NCBI GenBank assembly: GCA_024696945.1
Contig: JAILGF010000071.1
Location: 124,001-188,000, forward strand
Length of the DNA stretch: 64,000 nucleotides
Direction of reading: 5' to 3'
Source: Lachnospiraceae bacterium
GTDB lineage: Bacteria > Bacillota > Clostridia > Lachnospirales > Lachnospiraceae
Shown piece after piece: positions 42,023 through 49,368 of the stretch. The stretch's first letter is position 1; the number at the start of each line of letters is the position of its first letter. The notes beneath the pieces were generated by a model. It worked only from the letters and a program-made list of their open reading frames with translations. It had not been told where the DNA came from and ran no database searches. Both the position numbers and the translations under genes were made by a program.

Positions 42023-42886
42023 ATGTTAAACTTTTATCTGCCTGATTTCTATAATAATTCAAATCTCATATGCCTTTTGGCGGATCTGATGAAACATTAT
42101 CCCGATAATTTTTACGATGATGTAAGGATCGGTGCCGCCTACGGCTCATTCCCCGGAGCCATCTGGAACGGCGGAAGAGTTGTTTGGGGAATAGAGTATA
42201 GGGAAAAGATGGAAAAACTCGTAAAGGAGTACAATGACAGGGGAATTGCTGTAAGACACACCTTTACCAACCCTTATATTGACGAAAGATACGTTAACGA
42301 CCGTTATTGCAATATGATCCTTGACGTTACCAACAACGGAATGAACGAGGTTATAGTCAATACCCAGGCACTTGAGGATTATGTAAGGGCGAACTATCCG
42401 AATTTTAAGATAATCTCATCAACCACCAAGTGCTTAGAGGACGTAAATGCGATAAACGAGGAGCTAAAGAAGGATTATTATCTTGTGGTTACGGATTCTT
42501 CTTTGAACAATACCGATACGCTGTTCAGCCTTGAGCCCAAGAGCAAGATAGAGGTTTTGGTAAATCATTACTGCCGTGATCATTGCCCGAACAGGCAGGA
42601 GCACTACAGCCAGATAGGAAAGGCACAGCTTAATTACACCGAGCTTCATTTCCCCGAGTGTAAGTTTACCGCAAGGAATTTCTATACTCTTATGGAGAAT
42701 CATTCATTTATTACCACGGATATGATCTTCGGAAAATACAAGGAAGCAGGTTTCAAGCATTTCAAGGTTGACGGACGTGCACATGCGCCGAGAAACGTCA
42801 TCGAAAGCTTCCTGTATTACCTTGCAAAGCCCGAATACAGGGATAAGATAAGGATATTCATTTATCAGCAGCTCTATAAATTATAA
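42023..42886 (+). CDS. U32-like TIM-barrel protein, candidate iron-sulphur protein
   Basis: 287 residues, cytoplasmic. I find distant but ordered similarity to peptidase U32 family proteins, including the real U32 gene in this window at 54494: a KIISSTTKCL segment where U32 has DIHVSTQAS, then a NHYCRDHCPNRQEH segment where U32 has its Cys cluster, and FKVDGRAHAPRNVIESFLYYL where U32 has FKIEGRMKSPEY. Four or more Cys are placed like those that bind a 4Fe-4S cluster in UbiU/UbiV. No proteolytic role is implied. It lies between the barrel-DUF4430 gene and the ECF T gene, so it may act on the imported corrinoid, or may be a chance passenger. Assignment by eye only. Confidence 0.6.
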   Translation: MLNFYLPDFYNNSNLICLLADLMKHYPDNFYDDVRIGAAYGSFPGAIWNGGRVVWGIEYREKMEKLVKEYNDRGIAVRHTFTNPYIDERYVNDRYCNMILDVTNNGMNEVIVNTQALEDYVRANYPNFKIISSTTKCLEDVNAINEELKKDYYLVVTDSSLNNTDTLFSLEPKSKIEVLVNHYCRDHCPNRQEHYSQIGKAQLNYTELHFPECKFTARNFYTLMENHSFITTDMIFGKYKEAGFKHFKVDGRAHAPRNVIESFLYYLAKPEYRDKIRIFIYQQLYKL

Positions 42887-42920
42887 TAGAAAACCCGGAC
42901 AGGAAGGGCTGATACAGACT

Positions 42921-43799
42921 ATGCGTGACATAAAGGAATACAATCCAATAACTGTCTTTATCTACTACATGGCGGTAGTTGTTGTTTCCATGTTCACCAT
43001 GAATCCTTTCCTGCATATCATATCTTTTATAGGAGGATTGGTTCAGTTCCTGATCCTCCCGGCAAAGGGTAAACTGAGGACACATATATGGTACTTTGTG
43101 CTGGGACTTATCCTGGCACTCGTAAGGCCGCTGTTTTCACATAACGGAGCAACGGTCCTGTTTATTATAAATGACAATCCGATAACAAAGGAAGCCTTTA
43201 TCTTCGGATTAAATTCCGCGATCATGGTCGTCGGAGTGCTTTATCTTTTCAGAATCTTTTCTGAGATAATGACGAGCGACCGCCTGCTGTATATATTCGG
43301 ACGTATTTCGCCTAAGACCGCTCTTATTCTTTCAATGGGGCTGCGGTATATACCCATGCTGAGGAATCAGAGGAAGATAACCGCCGATGCCCAGACTGCT
43401 ATTGGAATTAATAAGGATGACAATGTAATAGACCGGATACGCGGAGGCCTGAATGTCTTTTCAGCAACGGTTTCCTGGGGACTTGAAAACGGAATAGTCA
43501 CTGCTGACAGTATGGCCGCGAGAGGATACGGAGAAGGCAAAAGATCGTTCTATTATGATATAAGGTTTAAGAGCCGTGATGCGATAGTGGTTTCAGTTAC
43601 GTTCCTCTGCCTTATACCGATAGTGGCGGCTCTCGCATTAGATTCTTTTGATACGGTTTTTTACCCGCTTTTTACAATTGCGGAAATTGACGCCCTGGCT
43701 TTGACAGGATACATTTCTTACGGGATACTTGTTTTGATCCCGATCATTTTAAAGCTGCTGGAGAAACTCAGATGGAAATACTTAATGTCGAAAATCTGA
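42921..43799 (+). CDS. ECF transporter T component
   Basis: 292 residues. Energy-coupling-factor membrane scaffold (CbiQ/EcfT family) with about six hydrophobic helices. The two coupling motifs are visible: AARGYG-G (in SMAARGYGEGKRSF, about 197) and the ALILSMGLRYIPMLRNQ segment. It connects the S substrate-binding unit to the ATPases. The ATPase gene begins 28 bases before its stop, so the two are translationally coupled. Confidence 0.92.
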   Translation: MRDIKEYNPITVFIYYMAVVVVSMFTMNPFLHIISFIGGLVQFLILPAKGKLRTHIWYFVLGLILALVRPLFSHNGATVLFIINDNPITKEAFIFGLNSAIMVVGVLYLFRIFSEIMTSDRLLYIFGRISPKTALILSMGLRYIPMLRNQRKITADAQTAIGINKDDNVIDRIRGGLNVFSATVSWGLENGIVTADSMAARGYGEGKRSFYYDIRFKSRDAIVVSVTFLCLIPIVAALALDSFDTVFYPLFTIAEIDALALTGYISYGILVLIPIILKLLEKLRWKYLMSKI

Positions 43800-45412
43800 T
43801 ATTTAAATATCCGAAGTGTGATACTCCGGTGATCGACGACGTTAGTTTCTCGATAGATGAGGGTGAATTTGTGGTATTGTGCGGTCCGACCGGGAGCGGA
43901 AAATCGACGCTTTTAAGAAATTTAAAGCCTGAGATAACTCCGCTGGGTGAAAGAACCGGCAATATCAATATTTCCTCACGGGTTGGCTATGTTTGTCAGA
44001 ATCCCAAGCAGCAGGCCGTAACAGACAAGGTATGGCATGAGCTTGCATTCGGACTTGAAAATTTGAATATGCCGGTGGATGAGATGAGGATAAGGGTGGC
44101 GGAAATGGCTTCCTATTTCGGCATTGAGAGCTGGTTTGATAAACGGGTTGAAGAACTCTCCGGAGGACAGCTGCAGATGCTCAATCTTGCGTCCGTTATG
44201 GTCATGAACCCGGATGTTCTTATTTTGGATGAACCGTCCTCGCAGCTTGATCCTATGGCAGCTTCTGAATTCTTTACGACTCTCAAAAAACTGAACGACG
44301 ATTTTTCGCTTACCATAATAATCGCGGAGCACAGACTCGAAGAGCTGATCCCATGCTGTAACAGGCTTATGGTCCTTAAGGGCGGAAAGCTTATTCTTAA
44401 CGGAAGTCCCGAAGAAGTCCTAAATCGTATCGGAAGTGAAGAGGAGATATTTGATGCGCTTCCTTCAGCCTACAGATTATTTAAAAGCCTGCCCGATAAT
44501 ATTGCTCGCAATTTCACACAATCCGGAAAAACACCTGTTACGATCAGGGAGGGAAGGGAGCTTTTAAGAGGCATATGCAGACCGAAAAGCGATTACGATA
44601 ATCGGTCAGCCGGTGATCCCGGAGAAAAGAAGGAGAAGCTCCCCGCGCTTGAATTTAAGGATGTTTCTTTCAGGTTCTCCAAGGAAGCTTCGGATGCATT
44701 AAAGGATATGTCTTTTACAATATACACCGGGGAGATTTTTTGTTTCTTGGGAGGAAACGGCTCGGGAAAAACAACGGCATTGAACGTTGCGGCCGGACTT
44801 CTTAAGCCTTATGAAGGTACTGTCAGGGTATTCGGGAAAAAACTAAAGGAATATAAGGATCAAAGCCTTTATAACAAAAATCTTTCAATGCTTCCCCAGG
44901 ATGTTCAGACCATATTCCTACACAATACGGTAAGGGAAGAACTTGAAAGCAGGAACGCAATGAAATCCTTAGAGTTTATACCTTTTGACGGTGAAGCTCT
45001 GTTTGAAAAACATCCCTATGATCTTTCTGGAGGAGAACAGCAGCTTCTGGCTCTCGCCATAGTACTGGCTACTGATCCTAAGATAATACTTCTCGATGAA
45101 CCGACAAAGGGACTTGATGCGTATAGGAAGAAGAAGCTTGCAGAAATCCTTAGGAAACTAAAAGAAACAGGGATAACGATCGTTATGGTTACTCATGATG
45201 CAGCATTTGCGGCAGAGTGTGCTGACAGATGCGCCCTGCTTTTCAGAGGCAGCATGACAAGCATCGGACCGACAACCAAGTTTCTTTACGGAAACACGTT
45301 CTATACAACCCCCGTTTGCAGAATGAGCAGAGGGATAATTGAAGGTGCCGTAACAATTGAAGGCCTTAAAGCTATTATAGAGAGCAATACAGAACAAAAC
45401 GGAACAAAATGA
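43772..45412 (+). CDS. ECF transporter ATPase with two fused ABC domains (A1-A2)
   Basis: 546 residues with two ABC ATPase domains in one chain, where many ECF transporters use two genes. Domain 1 (about 1-230): Walker A GPTGSGKST, signature LSGGQLQML, Walker B VLILDEPSSQLD, switch His in IIAEHR. Domain 2 (about 290-520): GGNGSGKTT, Q-loop LPQDVQTIF, signature LSGGEQQLL, Walker B IILLDEPTKGLD, VTHDAAFA. Both sites look intact. It overlaps the T gene by 28 bases and the S gene by 4 (ATGA). Confidence 0.95.
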   Translation: MEILNVENLIFKYPKCDTPVIDDVSFSIDEGEFVVLCGPTGSGKSTLLRNLKPEITPLGERTGNINISSRVGYVCQNPKQQAVTDKVWHELAFGLENLNMPVDEMRIRVAEMASYFGIESWFDKRVEELSGGQLQMLNLASVMVMNPDVLILDEPSSQLDPMAASEFFTTLKKLNDDFSLTIIIAEHRLEELIPCCNRLMVLKGGKLILNGSPEEVLNRIGSEEEIFDALPSAYRLFKSLPDNIARNFTQSGKTPVTIREGRELLRGICRPKSDYDNRSAGDPGEKKEKLPALEFKDVSFRFSKEASDALKDMSFTIYTGEIFCFLGGNGSGKTTALNVAAGLLKPYEGTVRVFGKKLKEYKDQSLYNKNLSMLPQDVQTIFLHNTVREELESRNAMKSLEFIPFDGEALFEKHPYDLSGGEQQLLALAIVLATDPKIILLDEPTKGLDAYRKKKLAEILRKLKETGITIVMVTHDAAFAAECADRCALLFRGSMTSIGPTTKFLYGNTFYTTPVCRMSRGIIEGAVTIEGLKAIIESNTEQNGTK

Positions 45413-46095
45413 TAGTAATAAAGAACAACAAGCTTAAAAAAATACTGAAAATCCTGATACCGCTCATAATCATCCCGGCGGTAGCTGTCGGAGGTTCGCT
45501 GCTGTTTGATGAACAGAAGCACATCTTCGTATCTCTTTTGGTGGCCTTTCTTTCACTTGTTCTTTTTATTACCGGATTCGAAAAAAAAATAACAGGAACA
45601 AGAAGAATGGTTCTTGTTGCTGTTATGACAGCCATCAGCGTACTCGGACGGTTTATCCCGTTCTTTAAACCGATAACGGCAATAACGGTGATAACCGCCA
45701 TGTATCTTGGCGGGGAAGCCGGCTTCCTGGTCGGTTCGCTTTCGGCACTTATATCAAATTTTTATTTCGGACAGGGTCCGTGGACCGCTTTTCAGATGCT
45801 GGCTTGGGGCTTGATAGGGTTTATAGCGGGTCTGATGGCGGAGCCTCTAAAGAAAAACAGGATCCTTTTACTTGCGTACGGAGTATTGTCCGGCGTAGCA
45901 TTCTCATTTGTTATGGACGTATGGACGGTTCTATGGTACAGTGCGGGATTTGACATTGAGCTGTATCTATTGTCATTAAAAGCCGCCATACCCCATACGA
46001 TATTGTATGCAGTATCCAATTTCATCTTCCTGTTTGTTCTTGCAAAGCCCTTCGGCGAGAAGCTGGAACGCATTAAACTGAAATACGGTGTGTAA
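45409..46095 (+). CDS. ECF transporter S (substrate-binding) component, probably corrinoid
   Basis: 228 residues. Two short hydrophobic N-terminal helices, then the six-helix S-component fold: RRMVLVAVMTAISVLGRFI (with the Ala-rich helix 1 that contacts the T unit), GGEAGFLVGSLSALISNFYFGQGPWTAFQMLAWGL, and DVWTVLWYSAGF. The start overlaps the ATPase stop. The vitamin bound cannot be read directly; the two DUF4430 proteins in this neighbourhood point to cobalamin or a precursor, as for CbrT-type S units. Convergent, 4 bases from the CNNM gene end. Confidence 0.85.
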   Translation: MIVIKNNKLKKILKILIPLIIIPAVAVGGSLLFDEQKHIFVSLLVAFLSLVLFITGFEKKITGTRRMVLVAVMTAISVLGRFIPFFKPITAITVITAMYLGGEAGFLVGSLSALISNFYFGQGPWTAFQMLAWGLIGFIAGLMAEPLKKNRILLLAYGVLSGVAFSFVMDVWTVLWYSAGFDIELYLLSLKAAIPHTILYAVSNFIFLFVLAKPFGEKLERIKLKYGV

Positions 46096-46099
46096 AAGA

Positions 46100-47356
46100 T
46101 CAGGTTTCTATAAGCTCTATCTTTACCTTGGTAACCCTGTTTTTAGCAGTTGACATAACGGTATATTTGGCATTATCCCATACGATCGACTCACCGGGTG
46201 TGGGCAGATGATTTAAGAGATTGATGACATGCCCGGCTATTGAATCGTAGTCATCGGAGGAAAGTTCAAGACCGCAGGCTTTGTTTACGTCATCGAGAGA
46301 AGCGGAACCTGAGGCTTCAAACGTGGTATCGTTTATCCTGCGGACACTGTCAACCTCATCGGTATCGGTTTCGTCCCTTATTTCTCCGACTATCTCTTCC
46401 AAAAGATCCTCAATGGTCAGAAGACCGGCAGTGATACCGTATTCGTCAAGTACTATAGCCATTGATTTATATTTGTCCTTCAGCTCGCTCATGAGCTCGG
46501 AGGTCTTTTTTGTTTCAAAGGTAAAGAAGGGTTCACGCATATAATCGGTGACCTTAAACTCTTTTGACGGATCGTACTGTACGAGCAGATCCTTCGCCCA
46601 GATGATACCGACCACGTTATCGTGAGTCTCATGGTAAACGGGCATTCTCGAATACTGGTCTTTACGGAAGATGGAGATCAGTTCGTCGTAGGTGACAGAA
46701 TCTTCAACACAGGTCATGTTAATGGCGGGGACCATAACGTCCTTTGCCATTGTATCGCCGAAATCAACCACGTTGTTTATCATTTCATGCTCGTCATGCT
46801 CTATGACACCTTCCTCAGCGCTTGCTTCAACAATGGTTTTGAGCTCGTTTTCGGTCATGTGCGTACCGGTTTTGTTGGGATCGATGCGAAGAATAAACAT
46901 TACACCCCTTGCAAGTCCGGAAACGAGAAAGGTCAGGGGAGTAAAAAGTAATACGAGAAGATTGATGAGGGGAGCATAAAAGAAGGCCATCTTTTCGGCA
47001 TGGATCGAAGCCATTGTTTTAGGCGTGATCTCGCCGAAAATAAGAACTAAAAGTGTCAGGATGCCGGTTGCGATACCGATAGCGGCATTTCCGAAAAGCT
47101 TCTGCGCAAGTACCGTAGTAAGAGCGGAAGCAGCTATGTTGACTATATTGTTGCCTATAAGGATGGTACTAAGGAATTTCGTGTTTTTATCAAGCAGCGA
47201 CAGAACAAGGCCGGCTCTTTTAGAACCTTCATCGGCCATGGATTTTATTCTTAGCTTATTAAGAGATGTAAATGCAGTTTCGGCGGATGAGAAAAAAGCC
47301 GAAAGCAGTAACAGAACAAATAATATTATCAATCGCACCGCGTCACCGGAATCCAA
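46100..47356 (-). CDS. CNNM/CBS (HlyC/CorC-type) membrane transporter with TTG start
   Basis: 418 residues from TTG 47356, chosen because AAGGAG lies 9 bases upstream and a promoter lies at 47415-47443; the longer frame from 47611 would start upstream of that promoter and add 85 non-homologous residues. Architecture: DUF21 membrane domain with the opening LLSAFFSSAETAFTSLNKLR and GNNIVNIAASALTT, then a CBS pair (MVPAINMTCVEDSVTYDELI and YRIT-like TAGLLTIEDLLEEIVGEIRDE), then a CorC_HlyC C-terminal domain. Family members move Mg2+ or Co2+ (efflux or Na+-coupled). It is divergent from mgtE, so the two magnesium-related genes share one intergenic region. Confidence 0.9.
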   Translation of the reverse strand: MDSGDAVRLIILFVLLLLSAFFSSAETAFTSLNKLRIKSMADEGSKRAGLVLSLLDKNTKFLSTILIGNNIVNIAASALTTVLAQKLFGNAAIGIATGILTLLVLIFGEITPKTMASIHAEKMAFFYAPLINLLVLLFTPLTFLVSGLARGVMFILRIDPNKTGTHMTENELKTIVEASAEEGVIEHDEHEMINNVVDFGDTMAKDVMVPAINMTCVEDSVTYDELISIFRKDQYSRMPVYHETHDNVVGIIWAKDLLVQYDPSKEFKVTDYMREPFFTFETKKTSELMSELKDKYKSMAIVLDEYGITAGLLTIEDLLEEIVGEIRDETDTDEVDSVRRINDTTFEASGSASLDDVNKACGLELSSDDYDSIAGHVINLLNHLPTPGESIVWDNAKYTVMSTAKNRVTKVKIELIET

Positions 47357-47414
47357 AATATCACACTCCTTAAAGTTTTTTCCGGGGTTATGTGTTAACC
47401 CACGTCTTTCGTAC

Positions 47415-47443
47415 AGTATAGGGAATAAATTAAGAAAAGTCAA
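47415..47443 (-). promoter_or_regulatory. Sigma-A promoter of the CNNM/CBS gene
   Basis: Minus strand TTGACT (47443-47438), 17-base spacer, TATACT (47420-47415), about 60 bases before the TTG start. Confidence 0.7.
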
Positions 47444-47455
47444 TAAAAATTTTAG

Positions 47456-47484
47456 TTGTAAAATCATGACAAAGATAGTATAAT
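47456..47484 (+). promoter_or_regulatory. Sigma-A promoter of the mgtE leader
   Basis: TTGTAA (47456-47461), 17-base spacer, TATAAT (47479-47484), back to back with the minus strand promoter. Predicts a leader near 145 bases to the mgtE ATG. Confidence 0.7.
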
Positions 47485-47531
47485 ATAAATTTGTATCGGC
47501 TGTTTTTATCGGCTTGAAAGGAGGTGGTTTT

Positions 47532-47672
47532 ATGCGTACAGATGATTCTGACAGTTGCAGACGATGTGAAAAGTCTATAGGAGGCGATGTACCTCCTCGA
47601 TTGTGTACCATAAAACTGAATAAGGAGGACTCTTTTTATGACCGAGTTAGAAAAGGACATTTTGAATTCTGA
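47532..47672 (+). CDS. Putative 46-residue leader peptide upstream of and overlapping mgtE
   Basis: ATG 47532 with a very strong AAAGGAGGTGG ribosome site (47518-47527), 46 codons, ending TGA at 47670-47672, 35 bases inside mgtE in a different frame. The peptide opens MRTDDSDSCRRCEKSIGG, carries a CxxC and PPRLC, and ends in a basic KGHFEF. It resembles no family I know. The high-quality ribosome site and its place in a magnesium transporter leader recall the mgtL idea of translation-controlled leaders, but coding is not proved. Confidence 0.5.
   Translation: MRTDDSDSCRRCEKSIGGDVPPRLCTIKLNKEDSFYDRVRKGHFEF
47579..47628 (+). promoter_or_regulatory. Possible RNA switch controlling mgtE ribosome site
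   Basis: AGGAGG (47579-47584) pairs with CCTCCT (47592-47597) around a 7-base loop. The same CCTCCT can instead pair with the mgtE ribosome site AAGGAGG (47622-47628). A ribosome on the leader ORF would cover the first arm, changing which pairing forms. Confidence 0.45.
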
Positions 47673-49284
47673 TCAGGAGTCTGCAACCGATGACGGTGCC
47701 TGTACTGAGAATACTTTGGACAAGGCTGATCTGAATGAGGCAGCTGTGACTGAAGATAATGTAACTGAAGGTACTGCAGCTGAAGATGTTGTTAGTAACG
47801 ATGCAGATGGATTAGAGGAATCGGAGCTTCCGCCTGAGGTAGAGGAGCAGATTATGAATGCTACGTCTGCTCTCGTTTTGGAGGCGGACGCCAACAGAGC
47901 CCAGGATCAGGAGGCCGGTGATGAACCTGAGGATGATGAGGAATCTCAGGTAGATATCATGAAAGCCGTTATTGAGCGGAAGGATTTTAAGGAATTCCGC
48001 AGAATGGCTGCAGAAATGAATGAAGCCGATGTGGCTTCCGTAATGGAAGAGCTTGATGAGAGCGAGCTTTTAAAGTATTTCAGAGTATTACCAAAGAATA
48101 TCGCCGCTGACGTGTTTGCTTACCTGCCGATCGATCTTCAGCAGAGCATGATCCTGATGCTTACCGAAGGTGAGGCAACAAACATAATTGAAAACATGTA
48201 CGTGGATGATGCTGCCGACCTTTTTGATGAAATGCCGGCCAACGTTGTTACCAGGCTCCTGGCAAAGACGAGTGCAGAGACCAGAAGAACCATCAATCAG
48301 CTTCTGAAATACCCCGATGATTCTGCGGGAAGCATAATGACCACCGAGTACGAGGCATTAAAGCTTCACCTTAAGGTTTCAGAGGCTCTTGAAAAAATAA
48401 GAAATGACGGCATTGATAAGGAGACCATCAATACCTGCTATGTAATAGACAGAAATAGAAAGCTGCTGGGTACCGTAACATTAAGAAGCTTGCTGTTTGC
48501 TAAACCCGATATAGAAGTAGGGGATATCATGACGGAAAACGTTATTTCCGTTACCACCCTTACCGACCAGGAGGATGTTGCCAGGGACTTCCAAAAGTAC
48601 GACTTCTCAGTAATGCCCGTGGTTGACATTGAGGACAGATTGGTAGGCATTATTACGGTCGATGATATCGTCGATATCCTGCAGCAGGAGGCTACGGAGG
48701 ATATCGAAAAGATGGCAGCTATCAGTCCTACCGATGCTCCGTACATAAAGACCGGTGTATTTGAAACATGGAAGAAGCGTATTCCGTGGCTTTTATTGCT
48801 GATGATCTCAGCTACGTTTACCGGAATGATAATTGCGCATTTTGAAGATGCTCTTAGTAAATACGTTATACTTACATCATTTATCCCTATGCTTATGGAT
48901 ACGGGCGGAAATGCCGGAAGCCAGGCATCCGTCTCAATAATCCGTGCACTTTCACTTGATGAATTAAGCTTCAGCGACCTTCCAAAGACAGTATGGAAGG
49001 AATCAAGAGTATCGCTGCTTGTAGGAGCAACGCTTGCAGTGACTAATTTTGGTAAGCTTATGCTTGTTGACAGGGTAACTCCGGCGGTAGCGGCAGTTGT
49101 ATGTCTTACCTTGGTAGTTACGGTATTTGTTGCAAAGCTTGTAGGCTGTTCACTCCCCATGTTTGCAAAGAAACTGGGCTTTGACCCTGCGGTTATGGCT
49201 TCGCCGTTCATCACTACGATTGTTGATGCGCTGTCATTGTTGATTTATTTCGAGTTTGCAACCATGATACTTGGGATAGCATAG
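47638..49284 (+). CDS. mgtE: MgtE magnesium transporter
   Basis: 548 residues. The first ~100 residues are an acidic, low-complexity extension (Asp/Glu/Ala/Thr) not usual in the family (~450). The MgtE N domain (about 110-210, with LAKTSAETRRTINQLLKYPDDSAGSIMTTEY as the end) is followed by a CBS pair (FSVMPVVD-EDRLVGIITVDDI) and a five-helix membrane domain with LLMISATFTGMIIAHFE and MDTGGNAGSQASVS, the ion-path signature. Channel gating by cytoplasmic Mg2+ is known for the family. AAGGAGG site at ATG 47638. Confidence 0.95.
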   Translation: MTELEKDILNSDQESATDDGACTENTLDKADLNEAAVTEDNVTEGTAAEDVVSNDADGLEESELPPEVEEQIMNATSALVLEADANRAQDQEAGDEPEDDEESQVDIMKAVIERKDFKEFRRMAAEMNEADVASVMEELDESELLKYFRVLPKNIAADVFAYLPIDLQQSMILMLTEGEATNIIENMYVDDAADLFDEMPANVVTRLLAKTSAETRRTINQLLKYPDDSAGSIMTTEYEALKLHLKVSEALEKIRNDGIDKETINTCYVIDRNRKLLGTVTLRSLLFAKPDIEVGDIMTENVISVTTLTDQEDVARDFQKYDFSVMPVVDIEDRLVGIITVDDIVDILQQEATEDIEKMAAISPTDAPYIKTGVFETWKKRIPWLLLLMISATFTGMIIAHFEDALSKYVILTSFIPMLMDTGGNAGSQASVSIIRALSLDELSFSDLPKTVWKESRVSLLVGATLAVTNFGKLMLVDRVTPAVAAVVCLTLVVTVFVAKLVGCSLPMFAKKLGFDPAVMASPFITTIVDALSLLIYFEFATMILGIA

Positions 49285-49290
49285 ATTAAA

Positions 49291-49320
49291 AAGATCCTTC
49301 GCTATCGCTCAGGATGACAA
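49291..49320 (-). repeat. Dispersed short repeat
   Basis: Read on the minus strand, TTGTCATCCTGAGCGATAGC then GAAGGATCTT: the same element as at 33820 and 62783. Intergenic, just after mgtE. Confidence 0.7.
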
Positions 49321-49368
49321 ATGAAGATAAAATTATAGAAAAAGAAATAGTTTAAACGAGAGGAAAAT

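Noticed and set aside
42560-42610. Radical SAM signature in the U32-like protein
   Set aside because: The Cys spacing is C-x3-C only, not the CxxxCxxC of radical SAM enzymes.
47485-47637. M-box (Mg2+) riboswitch before mgtE
   Set aside because: The leader is only about 145 bases and lacks the conserved M-box segments; a leader ORF and simple pairings explain it better.
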